Assembly (NCBI GenBank): GCA_000383735.1
Contig: KB912120.1
Location: 1 to 42,034, forward strand
From: Verrucomicrobia bacterium SCGC AAA164-M04
GTDB taxonomy: Bacteria > Verrucomicrobiota > Verrucomicrobiae > Verrucomicrobiales > Akkermansiaceae
Length of the DNA stretch: 42,034 nucleotides
Direction: 5' to 3'
Each line of letters opens with the position of its first letter. The first letter of the stretch is position 1. The position numbers and the translations under genes were made by a program. The notes under the pieces were generated by a model. It was given only the letters and a program-made list of their open reading frames with translations, did no database searches and was not told the DNA's origin. Of this stretch, positions 26,221 through 34,476 are shown one piece after another.

Positions 26221-27786
26221 CTAACACTCGAGTTTCCCGTTCACGAGGCGTGCGATACCAAGAGGATTGGTGTTCTGAAGCTCGGCGGGAAGTCCGGAAT
26301 CAGGAAAGCCTTGGTAACTGACGGGACGAGTGTAGCGGATGATAGCTCCGGTTCCGACTGAGGTGCTGGCGCCGTCTGAAGTAGCGGGGTAGGGCCCGCC
26401 ATGAACCATGGAGGAGTTCACTTCGACACCGGTTGGAAAACTGTTAATGATGACGCGGCCGGCTTTTTGTTCAAGAATCTGGAGAAGGTCTCCGGCTTCG
26501 GAGAGTTCCTCGTCAGTCCCATGAATGGTGGCGGTGAGTTGGCCTTCAAGTCTTGAGGCGGCGGCGAGCATTTCATCCTTTGAACTACAGTCGATCACAA
26601 GAGAAGAGGGTCCGAAAATTTCCTCATTGAGTTTGGGGTTATTGATGAACTGGGAGGCTTTTGCTTTCAGGATCGTGGCACCAGCTTTATTAGCTTCCTT
26701 TGATTCGACTTCCTCGATCGTGCTGACGCCATCTTGACTTTGGAGCCTGGTGAGCCCTTTCATGAAGTTTTGGTGGATGCCACTGTGTAGCATGGTGGCA
26801 GGGGCAACCTCGGAGAAGCCGCTTTTAAGAGTGCTTTCGAATGTTTCAGATGCGTTCCCGAAGACGAGGCCCGGGCAGGTGCAGAATTGTCCGGCTCCAA
26901 GGGTCACGGAGCCAACGAGCCCTTGAGCGATTGCTTCGCCACGCTCGGCCATTGCTCCGGGGAGAATAAAGATGGGATTGACGGATGACATCTCCGCAAA
27001 GACGGGGATAGGCTCAGGGCGGGCGGCGGCGGCGTCCATGAGGGCACGGCCTCCTGCACGGGAGCCAGTAAACCCGACGGCTTTGATGGCAGAATTGGTG
27101 ACTAGGGCCGAACCAAGTTCGATGCCGGAATCAAATATCATAGAGAAAGTGCCTTCGGGCATTTTACATTCGGCAATCGCGGCTTGGATGGCGCGAGCGA
27201 CGATTTCGGCTGTGCCAGCGTGAGCGGCATGGGCCCGGACGATGACTGGGCATCCAGCGGCGAGGGCGCTAGCGGTATCACCGCCAGCAACCGAGAAAGC
27301 GAGAGGGAAGTTGGACGCGCAGAATACGGCGACAGGGCCGAGAGGACGGCGCATTGATCGAAGGTCGGGCTTGGGGATGGGGGCCCGGTCGGGTTGTGCT
27401 GTTTCGATGCGTGCATCGACCCATGACCCTTCTTCGATGAGATCGGCAAACATATTGAGCTGTCCCACGGTGCGTCCGCGCTCTCCTTCGCAACGGGGCT
27501 CGGGAAGGCCGGACTCGGCCATCATGCGACGAGTGATCTCAGGGCCGGCAGCATTAATTTTCTCCGAAATGGTGCGGAGGAAGTTGGCGCGGGTTTTGGA
27601 ATCGATCTTTGAGTAGGTTTGGAAAGCTTCCGTGGCAAGAGAGACTGCTTTATTGAGGTCGTCGTCTGAGGCCGAATGGAAGGCTGGCTCGAGAAGTTGA
27701 CCAGTGGCAGGGTTGGTGACTTGGAAGGTCGTATTACTGTCGGAAGAGCGGGAGGAGCCAATGAAGGAGTGTCCGGAAAGGTTCAT
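26221..27786 (-). CDS. Alpha-ketoglutaric semialdehyde dehydrogenase (2,5-dioxovalerate dehydrogenase)
   Basis: 521 residues, ATG start. An aldehyde dehydrogenase with ASNFPLAFSVAGGDTASALA (cofactor and substrate loop), GFTGSRAGGRAL, AEMSSVNPIF containing the catalytic Glu, GAGQFCTCPG containing the catalytic Cys, and EEIFGPSSLV. EMSSVNP and FCTCPG are characteristic of the dehydrogenases that make 2-oxoglutarate from its semialdehyde in sugar-acid and hydroxyproline breakdown. Context favours the last step of 4-hydroxyproline catabolism. It precedes the D-hydroxyproline dehydrogenase gene. Immediately upstream (27860-27954) stands an inverted copy of the epimerase gene's 3' end, in the same direction as this gene. 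Confidence 0.88.
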   Translation of the reverse strand: MNLSGHSFIGSSRSSDSNTTFQVTNPATGQLLEPAFHSASDDDLNKAVSLATEAFQTYSKIDSKTRANFLRTISEKINAAGPEITRRMMAESGLPEPRCEGERGRTVGQLNMFADLIEEGSWVDARIETAQPDRAPIPKPDLRSMRRPLGPVAVFCASNFPLAFSVAGGDTASALAAGCPVIVRAHAAHAGTAEIVARAIQAAIAECKMPEGTFSMIFDSGIELGSALVTNSAIKAVGFTGSRAGGRALMDAAAARPEPIPVFAEMSSVNPIFILPGAMAERGEAIAQGLVGSVTLGAGQFCTCPGLVFGNASETFESTLKSGFSEVAPATMLHSGIHQNFMKGLTRLQSQDGVSTIEEVESKEANKAGATILKAKASQFINNPKLNEEIFGPSSLVIDCSSKDEMLAAASRLEGQLTATIHGTDEELSEAGDLLQILEQKAGRVIINSFPTGVEVNSSMVHGGPYPATSDGASTSVGTGAIIRYTRPVSYQGFPDSGLPAELQNTNPLGIARLVNGKLEC

Positions 27787-27859
27787 AGTGGTGGTGGTTT
27801 TTGAATGCTAAAAAGAGATTAACGAAGAATGGAAATTACGGAAGGGATGAAAGTTGGTC

Positions 27860-27954
27860 ATGAGTTTATAGAATTAAACCCCGATCCGGGGAGAAGGATT
27901 AGAGATCCCATGTTTGAAAGGGTCGTTGGGGTGAATAATGATAGTGGTTTCGCC
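27860..27954 (-). repeat. 95-bp inverted copy of the end of the hydroxyproline epimerase gene
   Basis: Read on the minus strand from 27954 to 27860 the sequence is identical, base for base, to 41940-42034 on the plus strand. It carries the last 26 codons of the epimerase, its TAA stop (27876-27874) and the following bases. Identity continues imperfectly for about six more bases (ATAAC then C/T) on the inner side. The other copy reaches the window's end, so the full length of the repeat is unknown. The KGSADH gene begins 87 bases after the copied stop codon. The element contains CCCCG-ATC-CGGGG, a short hairpin. Confidence 0.95.
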
Positions 27955-28066
27955 AGTTATTATAAACCTCCCGCAATTTCCCCGGAGTTTGGGCGCCATT
28001 TACCGCCTGAGCATGCGCCGGGGCAGCCACAGTGAGCAATCCGAGTATCAAAATCAGTGGTTTCAT
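27899..28066 (-). CDS. Small secreted protein, probably truncated by the repeat
   Basis: 55 residues from ATG 28066. A convincing signal peptide MKPLILILGLLTVAAPAHA precedes QAVNGAQTPGKLREVYN. From about residue 38 the DNA belongs to the 95-bp repeat, so the last 18 residues (for example HYHYSPQRPFQTWDL) are just the epimerase sequence read in a different frame. The original gene therefore probably extended further and was cut by the rearrangement, or the junction is artificial. It is divergent from the esterase gene at 28143. No family recognised. Confidence 0.45.
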   Translation of the reverse strand: MKPLILILGLLTVAAPAHAQAVNGAQTPGKLREVYNNWRNHYHYSPQRPFQTWDL

Positions 28067-28112
28067 AGAGAAACTATGGACAATTGCACATACATTTGGA
28101 AAAGCTTTTCTA

Positions 28113-28130
28113 CGGTGACTTTGGTTACCG
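28113..28130. promoter_or_regulatory. Palindromic site between the small secreted gene and the esterase
   Basis: CGGTGAC, TTTG, GTTACCG form a 7-bp inverted repeat (one G-T pair), 12 bases before the esterase ATG. It could be an operator or a short mRNA hairpin near the start. Confidence 0.3.
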
Positions 28131-28142
28131 GCCAAAACAACC

Positions 28143-28991
28143 ATGAAAAATCTCCCCAAGTCACCCATGATCGGTGAAGCCCGGAACAAAGAGCTACTCT
28201 CCTCCGCGACCACTTATATCTATCGGGAAACCCCAAGCGGTGACTTGCATGCCCACTTTTTCTTCCCTCACAATTTCGATTACCAACGCGATCGTTGCCC
28301 TGCCATCATTTTCTTTCACGGAGGACTCTGGGATATTTCTGCACCCACTCAATTCGTTCCTCATTGCCATCACTTCGCGTTACGCGGAATGGTCGCGGTG
28401 ACTGTCGAGTATCGAACGAAAGTGCTTTTTGACGGCACACCCGAAGACGCCATCTCCGATGCGAAAGAAGCCCTTTTATTTTTTAAAATGCATGCGGCCG
28501 ACATGGGTATCGATGCCAATCGAATTGTCGCGGTTGGTGCCAGTGCCGGAGGAAATGCGGTTCTCTCTGCGGCACTTCATCCTCAGGAAGACCCCCTTGG
28601 ACCGTCGCCAAAGCCATGTGCTATGATTCTCTTCGGACCAATCAGCGACACAACGCGAAAGGGAATTGGCAATGATCACTTCGCCTCCCCGAAAGACGGC
28701 AAACTTTACAGCCCCTCCTATCACCTCCCCCAAAAAGCTCTGCCACCCTGTCTCATTTTCCACGCCAAAGCTGACCGAGTGGTTCCCTTCGAGCAGTCGG
28801 CACGCTTTGCCAAACGCTACCGTAAAAAGCGCAATCGCTGCGATCTCATGGAGTTCGAAAATGCCGGGCACACCTTTTTTAATTTCAATTCCGACGAGAA
28901 AAATTACGAGATTACACTGCGATCAGCTGATCATTTCCTTGTCGACCTAGGCGTCATCGAGCCCGACCCCCTCGCGGATGTCTTGCACTAA
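28143..28991 (+). CDS. Alpha/beta hydrolase, esterase/lipase type
   Basis: 282 residues, no signal peptide. Oxyanion-hole motif FFHGGLWD (about 58-65), nucleophile elbow VGASAGGNAV (G-x-S-x-G), then an Asp in HAKADRVVPFEQS and a His in ENAGHTFFNF complete a catalytic triad. The HGG motif and order are those of hormone-sensitive-lipase-like or acetyl-esterase hydrolases, also found in enzymes that deacetylate sugars. The substrate is unknown. It lies 38 bases upstream of ribBA, but a separate promoter for ribBA seems to overlap its end, so cotranscription is uncertain. Confidence 0.85.
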   Translation: MKNLPKSPMIGEARNKELLSSATTYIYRETPSGDLHAHFFFPHNFDYQRDRCPAIIFFHGGLWDISAPTQFVPHCHHFALRGMVAVTVEYRTKVLFDGTPEDAISDAKEALLFFKMHAADMGIDANRIVAVGASAGGNAVLSAALHPQEDPLGPSPKPCAMILFGPISDTTRKGIGNDHFASPKDGKLYSPSYHLPQKALPPCLIFHAKADRVVPFEQSARFAKRYRKKRNRCDLMEFENAGHTFFNFNSDEKNYEITLRSADHFLVDLGVIEPDPLADVLH

Positions 28992-28993
28992 TC

Positions 28994-29021
28994 TTGCACC
29001 AAACTATTTTGCTGTTATCAT
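28994..29021 (+). promoter_or_regulatory. Possible promoter of ribBA
   Basis: TTGCAC (28994-28999) and TATCAT (29016-29021, five of six matches) are 16 bases apart. The ATG of ribBA is at 29030, so the transcript would be nearly leaderless. No room exists for an FMN riboswitch. Confidence 0.45.
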
Positions 29022-29029
29022 TACCTGGC

Positions 29030-30229
29030 ATGAGCGAATTGAAGTTTTCACCCGTCGATGAGATCATCGCTGATCTTAAGGCAGGAAAGCTTGTCATCGT
29101 CGCTGATGATCCCGGTCGAGAGAACGAAGCGGATCTCGTGGGCGCGGCCTCTCTCATTACTCCAGAATCGATCGCATTCATGGCGAATCATGGCCGTGGG
29201 CTTATTTGCACTCCAATAACTCCGGAACGGGCAAAGGCTCTCGATCTTTCTCCGATGACCCCCAAAAACCGTGAAGCTCACAAAACAGCCTTCACCATTT
29301 CCATCGATGCTGCTGAAGGCATCACTACCGGGATCTCCGCCGCTGATCGCGCCCACACTATCCAGCTTCTTGCCAACCCAGACACCGACTCCACTGCTTT
29401 TGTTCAGCCGGGCCATATTTTTCCGCTCGAAGCCATCGAGGCTGGAGTCCTCCGCCGAGCTGGACACACTGAAGCTGCTGTTGACCTAGCCCGCCTCGCC
29501 GAGCTACCTCCGGCTGGTGTAATTTGTGAAATCATGCACGAAGACGGCACAATGGGGCGGGTCGGTGACCTCGGGGAATATCAGGAAAAACACGGATTGA
29601 AATCCTGCACAATCTCCCAGCTCATTGAATATCGGCGACGCTCCGAAAGATTGATCACGCGCGAGGAGATCATCTCCATGCCCACTGAATTTGGCGACTT
29701 CGATTGCTACCTCTATCAAGTTAGCACCGATGAGTCAGAACACCTTGCTCTCGTTCGTGGTAAAATTGACTCCGAAAAGCCAATCAGCGTTCGCGTTCAT
29801 TCCGAGTGTCTCACCGGAGATGTTTTCGGCTCTCGTCGTTGCGACTGCGGGGGGCAACTCCATACTGCCCTCGGTCATATTGCCAAAGAGGGCGGTGTCC
29901 TTCTCTACCTTCGCCAAGAGGGCCGGGGAATAGGCCTCAGCGCCAAAATTCACGCCTACAAACTCCAAGAACAAGGATTCGACACAATCGAGGCCAACGA
30001 AAAGCTCGGTTACGGTTCCGACCTACGGGACTATGGTATGGGAGCTCAAATGCTCTACGACCTCGGTATTCGGAAAATCCGTCTCCTCACCAACAATCCG
30101 AAGAAAGTCATTGGACTTGAGGGCTACGGTCTAGAAATTGTGGAACAAGTTCCTATCCGTCTTCCCTCCAATCCTCATAACGAAAAATACCTTGAGACGA
30201 AACGAACTCGCATGGGCCATCACCTCTGA
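29030..30229 (+). CDS. ribBA: Bifunctional 3,4-dihydroxy-2-butanone-4-phosphate synthase / GTP cyclohydrolase II
   Basis: 399 residues from ATG 29030 (MSELKFSPV); upstream codons would overlap the promoter. The N-terminal domain (about 1-200) makes dihydroxybutanone phosphate from ribulose 5-phosphate: DDPGRENEADLV, GRGLICTPIT, GISAADRAHTI, RAGHTEAAVDLARLA. The C-terminal domain (about 205-399) opens GTP: zinc cysteines in SECLTGDVFGSRRCDCGGQ, then YLRQEGRGIGL, GYGSDLRDYGMGAQML and IRLLTNNPKK. Both domains look complete, so it supplies both riboflavin precursors. ribH follows after 41 bases. Confidence 0.96.
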   Translation: MSELKFSPVDEIIADLKAGKLVIVADDPGRENEADLVGAASLITPESIAFMANHGRGLICTPITPERAKALDLSPMTPKNREAHKTAFTISIDAAEGITTGISAADRAHTIQLLANPDTDSTAFVQPGHIFPLEAIEAGVLRRAGHTEAAVDLARLAELPPAGVICEIMHEDGTMGRVGDLGEYQEKHGLKSCTISQLIEYRRRSERLITREEIISMPTEFGDFDCYLYQVSTDESEHLALVRGKIDSEKPISVRVHSECLTGDVFGSRRCDCGGQLHTALGHIAKEGGVLLYLRQEGRGIGLSAKIHAYKLQEQGFDTIEANEKLGYGSDLRDYGMGAQMLYDLGIRKIRLLTNNPKKVIGLEGYGLEIVEQVPIRLPSNPHNEKYLETKRTRMGHHL

Positions 30230-30257
30230 TTGACAATTCTGTCTACCAATCTATATC
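30230..30257 (+). promoter_or_regulatory. Possible promoter of ribH-nusB
   Basis: A perfect TTGACA (30230-30235), 16-base spacer and TATATC (30252-30257), placed right after the ribBA stop. The ATG of ribH is at 30271, leaving a leader of roughly 7 bases. Confidence 0.45.
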
Positions 30258-30270
30258 CCCTGGCACAGAC

Positions 30271-30783
30271 ATGTCGTCAATCATTCCTCCCAAACCACGG
30301 TTAAGCGCCGGGACCAAAGTCCGCATCTCCATTGTTGCAGCAAAATTCAATCAGGAATATACCGACGCCCTAGTTGAAAACGCTGTTCAGGAAATCGACT
30401 CCTATACGACTAACGCCCGCGTCGATCTGGTGCGCGTCCCTGGGGCTTTCGAAATTCCTGTGGTTTGCAAAGCACTCATCGAGGAAGAGCAACCAGATTG
30501 TGTAATTGCACTTGGCTGTATTATCCGCGGAGGCACCGGCCACGCCGATCTCGTTGCCACCGCAGTCACTGACGCCCTGCAAAAACTTGCGCTCGATAAA
30601 ACAACCCCGATCATTCACGAGGTCCTTCTCGTCGAAGATGAGAATCAGGCGTATGCTCGCTGTATTGGGAAGAAACTCAATCGGGGTCGCGAAGCAGCAC
30701 GCAGCGCTCTCGAAATCATCGACATTATGAGCGAAGTCCGGCGCGCTAACCAATCCCTCCGACTGCACCCAAGCAATGGCTAG
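30271..30783 (+). CDS. ribH: 6,7-dimethyl-8-ribityllumazine synthase
   Basis: 170 residues, ATG start. Lumazine synthase joins dihydroxybutanone phosphate and the ribitylaminouracil in the penultimate step of riboflavin synthesis. Motifs: ISIVAAKFNQEY, RVPGAFEIPVVC, ALGCIIRGGTGHADLVA containing the catalytic His, and a substrate-loop segment HEVLLVEDENQA that departs from the usual G-V-L-T-x-x. It overlaps the downstream nusB start by 8 bases, so the two are translationally coupled. ribBA-ribH-nusB is a common arrangement. Confidence 0.94.
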   Translation: MSSIIPPKPRLSAGTKVRISIVAAKFNQEYTDALVENAVQEIDSYTTNARVDLVRVPGAFEIPVVCKALIEEEQPDCVIALGCIIRGGTGHADLVATAVTDALQKLALDKTTPIIHEVLLVEDENQAYARCIGKKLNRGREAARSALEIIDIMSEVRRANQSLRLHPSNG

Positions 30784-31630
30784 CCGTCGCCTCGTCCGCC
30801 AAGCGGCCGTTCAGCTCCTTTATGCCCGCTTTGCATCTCCCAAAGATCAGGGAGGGCCGGAATTCTGGGACCTTGTCAACGACAAGGCCGCACTCGACTT
30901 CGATCGGGCGCGCGTGAAGATCCTATCTCACTTACAACAAGGACGGGAAGCTCTCACTGAAAAACTTCAGCGGCTTCTAACAGAATGCGTCACCCCCATT
31001 CTCGCAGCTGACCCGACCGAAAAACTAGCTCGCGACCTCAAAGCAGTCAGCGCTCGAGAGCACTTGTGGGCCGAAGACTGCGGCAACCTTCGCCGCTTGA
31101 CTAACGCCGATACCGGTGGCTGGAGACAAGAGCTCCAAAAGCTTCTTCCAGAGGTTGGTGAACTTTGCAAAACCCGCGTGGAAATTCTCCAGCGGATCGA
31201 AGGATTTCCTCCCGCACAATTTGAAAAGTTTACGGATATTTTTGAAAAGCTAGATAAATACGATGCCCGCGCTCGGATGGTTCACTTCCCAGAAAACTAT
31301 CCAGAACAGCGGGACCTCGATCATCTCCACCGGCTCAGCAACGAAATGAAGGAGCTAGAAAAGGAGGCCATCAAATTGGCAGATCACGTTGAAGCAGAGG
31401 TAGCCACCATCGATAAAGCCATTGATACGGCCTCTGCCAATTTTGATATCGAGAGGATCTCAAAGGTCGATCTCGCTATTCTCCGTCTCGCAGGCTGGGA
31501 AATCATGAAGCTTCCGGAACTTGATGCCGCGATTTCGATCAACGAAGCTGTCGATTTAGCCCGCTCGTTTTCGGGTCCAGAATCTGCATCCTTTGTGAAT
31601 GGAGTCCTCGATAAGATTTCTAAGACCTAG
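30776..31630 (+). CDS. nusB: Transcription antitermination protein NusB with large internal extension
   Basis: 284 residues, twice the usual NusB length. The start RRLVRQAAVQLLYARF (about 4-19) and the end RISKVDLAILRLAGWEIMKL, ISINEAVDLARSFSGPESASFVNGVLDKI (about 225-280) are normal NusB segments. Between them is a long helical, Lys/Glu/Leu-rich region (about 30-215) that I cannot assign; it contains EKLQRLLTECV and a coiled-coil-like HRLSNEMKELEKEAIKLADH. NusB binds boxA RNA with NusE and prevents premature termination in rRNA operons. The extension may be a lineage feature. Start ATG overlaps ribH by 8 bases. Confidence 0.88.
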   Translation: MASRRLVRQAAVQLLYARFASPKDQGGPEFWDLVNDKAALDFDRARVKILSHLQQGREALTEKLQRLLTECVTPILAADPTEKLARDLKAVSAREHLWAEDCGNLRRLTNADTGGWRQELQKLLPEVGELCKTRVEILQRIEGFPPAQFEKFTDIFEKLDKYDARARMVHFPENYPEQRDLDHLHRLSNEMKELEKEAIKLADHVEAEVATIDKAIDTASANFDIERISKVDLAILRLAGWEIMKLPELDAAISINEAVDLARSFSGPESASFVNGVLDKISKT

Positions 31631-31664
31631 AAACCTCATCTAAACTGCAACAAGTTTACCCTTC

Positions 31665-31684
31665 CCCAAGCGGTAGGACTTGGG
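31665..31684. other. Hairpin between nusB and the AI-2E permease
   Basis: CCCAAG and CTTGGG with an 8-base loop, followed by CATTTT. It could be a weak terminator for ribH-nusB; it also covers the upstream TTG start candidate of the next gene, favouring the GTG at 31698. Confidence 0.35.
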
Positions 31685-31697
31685 CATTTTATGCTTT

Positions 31698-33098
31698 GTG
31701 AAGGATGATAATACATTCCCCAGCGAATTTCAGAAGCGCACGCTTTGGAAGGCAGTCACCGGCCTCGCTATTCTTGTTTTAGCGGCGCTGCTTGTCGGCC
31801 TCATATGGCTCACGAGCAACATCCTCGGATACCTTCAACCAGTTTTGGTCCCCCTCGCCGTAGCGGGAATTGTTGCCTACCTACTCGACCCTGTCGTCAA
31901 GCGACTCCAAAAAAAGGGCCTCTCACGGATCAAAGGTATCGTCACCGTCTTCTCAGGCTTTCTCATCTTTTTTGGAATTCTCTTTTACTTCGTGGGCGCC
32001 AAATTCTCTCAACAACTCCGTGATATGATCGCGGAAGACGCCACCACCTCAAGCTACTACATGAAAGCTGTTGATTTAGAGACCGCGAAACAAAACAATT
32101 TCTATGGCTGGATCATGCGGGCCTCATTCCGAAAGGACGTATCTGCCACTCGTAAACACCTCGAGAACGGTGGTTCTGTGGTCGGTCCAAATAAAACAAA
32201 ATGGCGTTTAGATCTCAACACTGGTGAGTTCACTGATGGCAAAAACCCACCATCATCTCCGCCTATTGAGATCGAGAATCTCATTGAATCCGACTGGGCC
32301 AGCGATACTAAAATCAACGGAGTCACTCACCCTGAAGAATTGGTTTCGCTCTATAATTTTGACCTGACTCAAGGGGGGCAGTGGCTCTCCGGCCTGGGTC
32401 GATCAACGCTCGGCTGGATCTCTAATAGTACTGGAAAAATCCTAGGATTCTTCGGGATTATTCTCGGCTTCGCGATGGTCCCAATTTATCTCTACTACTT
32501 TCTCAAAGAGAGCGATGGTATCAAGATTGGGTGGACGAATTATATCCCCCTCAAAGCCTCCAAATTCAAAGACGAAGTCGTCGACACACTGCGCGAAATC
32601 AATGGTTATCTCATTTCGTTCTTCCGCGGACAGGTCCTTGTGGCCTTTATCGACGGGATTCTTGTTGGAATTGCACTAACGATTTTCCAGCTGCCCTACG
32701 GCTTGCTGATTGGAGTCTTCATGGCATTCCTTGGCATCATCCCTTACATTGGGAACATTATCTGCCTCGTTCCTGCATGCATCATCGCCTACTTTAAAGG
32801 CTTTGACCATCCATACGGTCTATCCGAGTGGGGATACGTGATTGGAGTTCTCGCCATCTTCATCATTGTACAGCAGATCAACTCCCTAGTCACCGCACCG
32901 AAAATTGTAGGCGATTCGGTTGGACTCCACCCCATGACAGTTATCTTCTCGATGCTCTTCTGGTCACTTCTTCTTGGCGGATTCCTCGGTGCCCTCCTCG
33001 CGGTCCCTCTCACAGCTGCCGTTAAAGTTCTCTTCCGCCGTTACATCTGGGACCGCCAAACTCAGGAAGACGCAGAATCTAGCTCTTTACTCGCGTAA
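31698..33098 (+). CDS. AI-2E family (PerM-like) membrane protein
   Basis: 466 residues from the GTG at 31698 (TTG at 31680 is an alternative). Helices near the N-terminus (LAILVLAALLVGLIWL; LVPLAVAGIVAYLLDPVVKRL, a family hallmark) and a C-terminal group of four to five helices including GLLIGVFMAFLGIIPYIGNI and LGGFLGALLAVPLTAAVKVL identify the family. Members export small molecules or act as Na+/H+ antiporters. Between the third helix and GRSTLGWIS lies an insertion of about 110 hydrophilic residues (SSYYMKAVDLETAKQNNFYG onward), longer than usual, giving a protein about 100 residues above the family norm. The substrate is unknown. Confidence 0.88.
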   Translation: MKDDNTFPSEFQKRTLWKAVTGLAILVLAALLVGLIWLTSNILGYLQPVLVPLAVAGIVAYLLDPVVKRLQKKGLSRIKGIVTVFSGFLIFFGILFYFVGAKFSQQLRDMIAEDATTSSYYMKAVDLETAKQNNFYGWIMRASFRKDVSATRKHLENGGSVVGPNKTKWRLDLNTGEFTDGKNPPSSPPIEIENLIESDWASDTKINGVTHPEELVSLYNFDLTQGGQWLSGLGRSTLGWISNSTGKILGFFGIILGFAMVPIYLYYFLKESDGIKIGWTNYIPLKASKFKDEVVDTLREINGYLISFFRGQVLVAFIDGILVGIALTIFQLPYGLLIGVFMAFLGIIPYIGNIICLVPACIIAYFKGFDHPYGLSEWGYVIGVLAIFIIVQQINSLVTAPKIVGDSVGLHPMTVIFSMLFWSLLLGGFLGALLAVPLTAAVKVLFRRYIWDRQTQEDAESSSLLA

Positions 33099-33328
33099 GA
33101 TCCACATAGAATAGAAGGGATCTCAAACGGTTTAGCCCAACAGTCTCCGCCCCTCAGAACTCTTGGCTTACGGGGAATGATTTGCTCTCTATTCCAGCAA
33201 TGACCACTAAAACTGTGAGGATTGAGGCGAAAATCTAACTCAGCTAAATTTTCTCTAAAGAACCTTCTCACTCTGGCATGGAGATGACAAACTGCCCACC
33301 CACTTTAAACCGTGATTAAAGATCCCGA

Positions 33329-34441
33329 ATGAAGAATCTCATCGTCCAATTCTTGCTCGCTACAATTCTAAGCTTTACCAGCTTTGCAGATCTCGTCGTT
33401 CCGGAAACTGTCGACGATGCATTTCGTCAAAAATATCCAAATGCTCCTGAACCCACCTGGGAGGTCGATACCAATGGCTCTTACGAGGCCAACTATAAGA
33501 TCAATGGAGTTAAATACCGAGCTGACTTTACCAAAGAAGGCATTTGGTCGGAGACCGAGAACAATATCGATTTCAACGAACTTCCACCAGATGTTCGTTC
33601 AGCATACCTTCTAAAATACAGCAGCGAAGACTTTCGGGATGCCGAGGCAGTCGATAGCGCTACTCAAGGAATTTTCTACGAAATCGAAATTGTCAGCGGC
33701 ACCTCAAAAATCGACGTTATGTTTGATAATAAGGGTCAAATTATCACTCCGGGTGTTCCCACCTCCGAAAATGGCTTTTTCCAATTCTGGATGGATCAAG
33801 CCGCCCAAGACAGCCCCCTCATCCGCCAAGGTTGGTCTCTTGTTTACAAGGTCGTCTTCAACCTCATCACCATCTATCTCTTCGCATACGTCATTTATTA
33901 TAGAAGGCATCACGACCATAAGATGCTCTTCCTATTGCTGGCATTCAATCTCTTCCTCTTCCCCATCTTCCTATCGAGCTCACTGGTGACAGCTGGCTTT
34001 GGATTTACAATCTTCGCACTTCTAGCTCTCGTCCGCCTCAGGAGTGAGGCCTTCGATAAGGCGGAAATAGCCTACCTTCTCGGAGCAATCTCACTCACCT
34101 TCGTTAACACTATGATGCCGGCTGTCGCGGATGGCTTTTCAGCGGCCATCATCCTTCTCACAGCTCTCTTTGCCGATCGCCCCTCTGTCTGGCGCGATTC
34201 GTTTCAAAAAATCGAAGTCGATTACAAGATCTCTGATAAGGGGCTAATGCTCGATCAGTCATACCTCCGCGAAAAACTCGCTCAGGAATATCAAGTCGAC
34301 GTTCGCGAAATCACGATCAACCGTGTCTTTAAAAACGAAGTGCGGCTCACTCTGATGTATCGTGACGTCCCGGAACTCCGTGAAACCATCCCCTCAAAGG
34401 TGAAAGAAAAACCTCCAAAGAAGGACCCATTCTTCTACTAG
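33329..34441 (+). CDS. PepSY-like / DUF4956 membrane fusion protein
   Basis: 370 residues. A signal peptide (about 1-20, ending SFTSFA) leads to a PepSY-like domain (about 25-145): AFRQKYPNAPEPTWEVD, YRADFTKEGIWSETE, ELPPDVRSAYLLKY, GIFYEIEIVSG and DVMFDNKGQI. Four membrane helices follow (about 168-265), containing FTIFALLALVRLRSEAF, the core motif of DUF4956. The last 100 residues are cytoplasmic (VDVREITINRVFKNEVRLTLMYRD). DUF4956 proteins elsewhere accompany VTC-type polyphosphate polymerase or CotH genes; none lies here. The fusion of a secreted PepSY-like domain with DUF4956 suggests a sensor or regulator of envelope ion or phosphate handling, but that is speculation. Confidence 0.75.
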   Translation: MKNLIVQFLLATILSFTSFADLVVPETVDDAFRQKYPNAPEPTWEVDTNGSYEANYKINGVKYRADFTKEGIWSETENNIDFNELPPDVRSAYLLKYSSEDFRDAEAVDSATQGIFYEIEIVSGTSKIDVMFDNKGQIITPGVPTSENGFFQFWMDQAAQDSPLIRQGWSLVYKVVFNLITIYLFAYVIYYRRHHDHKMLFLLLAFNLFLFPIFLSSSLVTAGFGFTIFALLALVRLRSEAFDKAEIAYLLGAISLTFVNTMMPAVADGFSAAIILLTALFADRPSVWRDSFQKIEVDYKISDKGLMLDQSYLREKLAQEYQVDVREITINRVFKNEVRLTLMYRDVPELRETIPSKVKEKPPKKDPFFY

Positions 34442-34476
34442 GGTTACAAGGAGAAACCGAGCATCAGCCAGAGACC

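Noticed and set aside
27829..28035. Plus-strand open frame of 68 residues across the repeat
   Set aside because: It is antisense to the epimerase-derived repeat and the signal-peptide gene and has no family features.
28991..29030. FMN riboswitch before ribBA
   Set aside because: Only 38 bases separate the two genes; no conserved RFN sequence is present.
33062..33271. Minus-strand open frame between the AI-2E permease and the PepSY-like gene
   Set aside because: Overlaps the end of the permease, has no recognisable features or start signal; the gap otherwise shows nothing definite.
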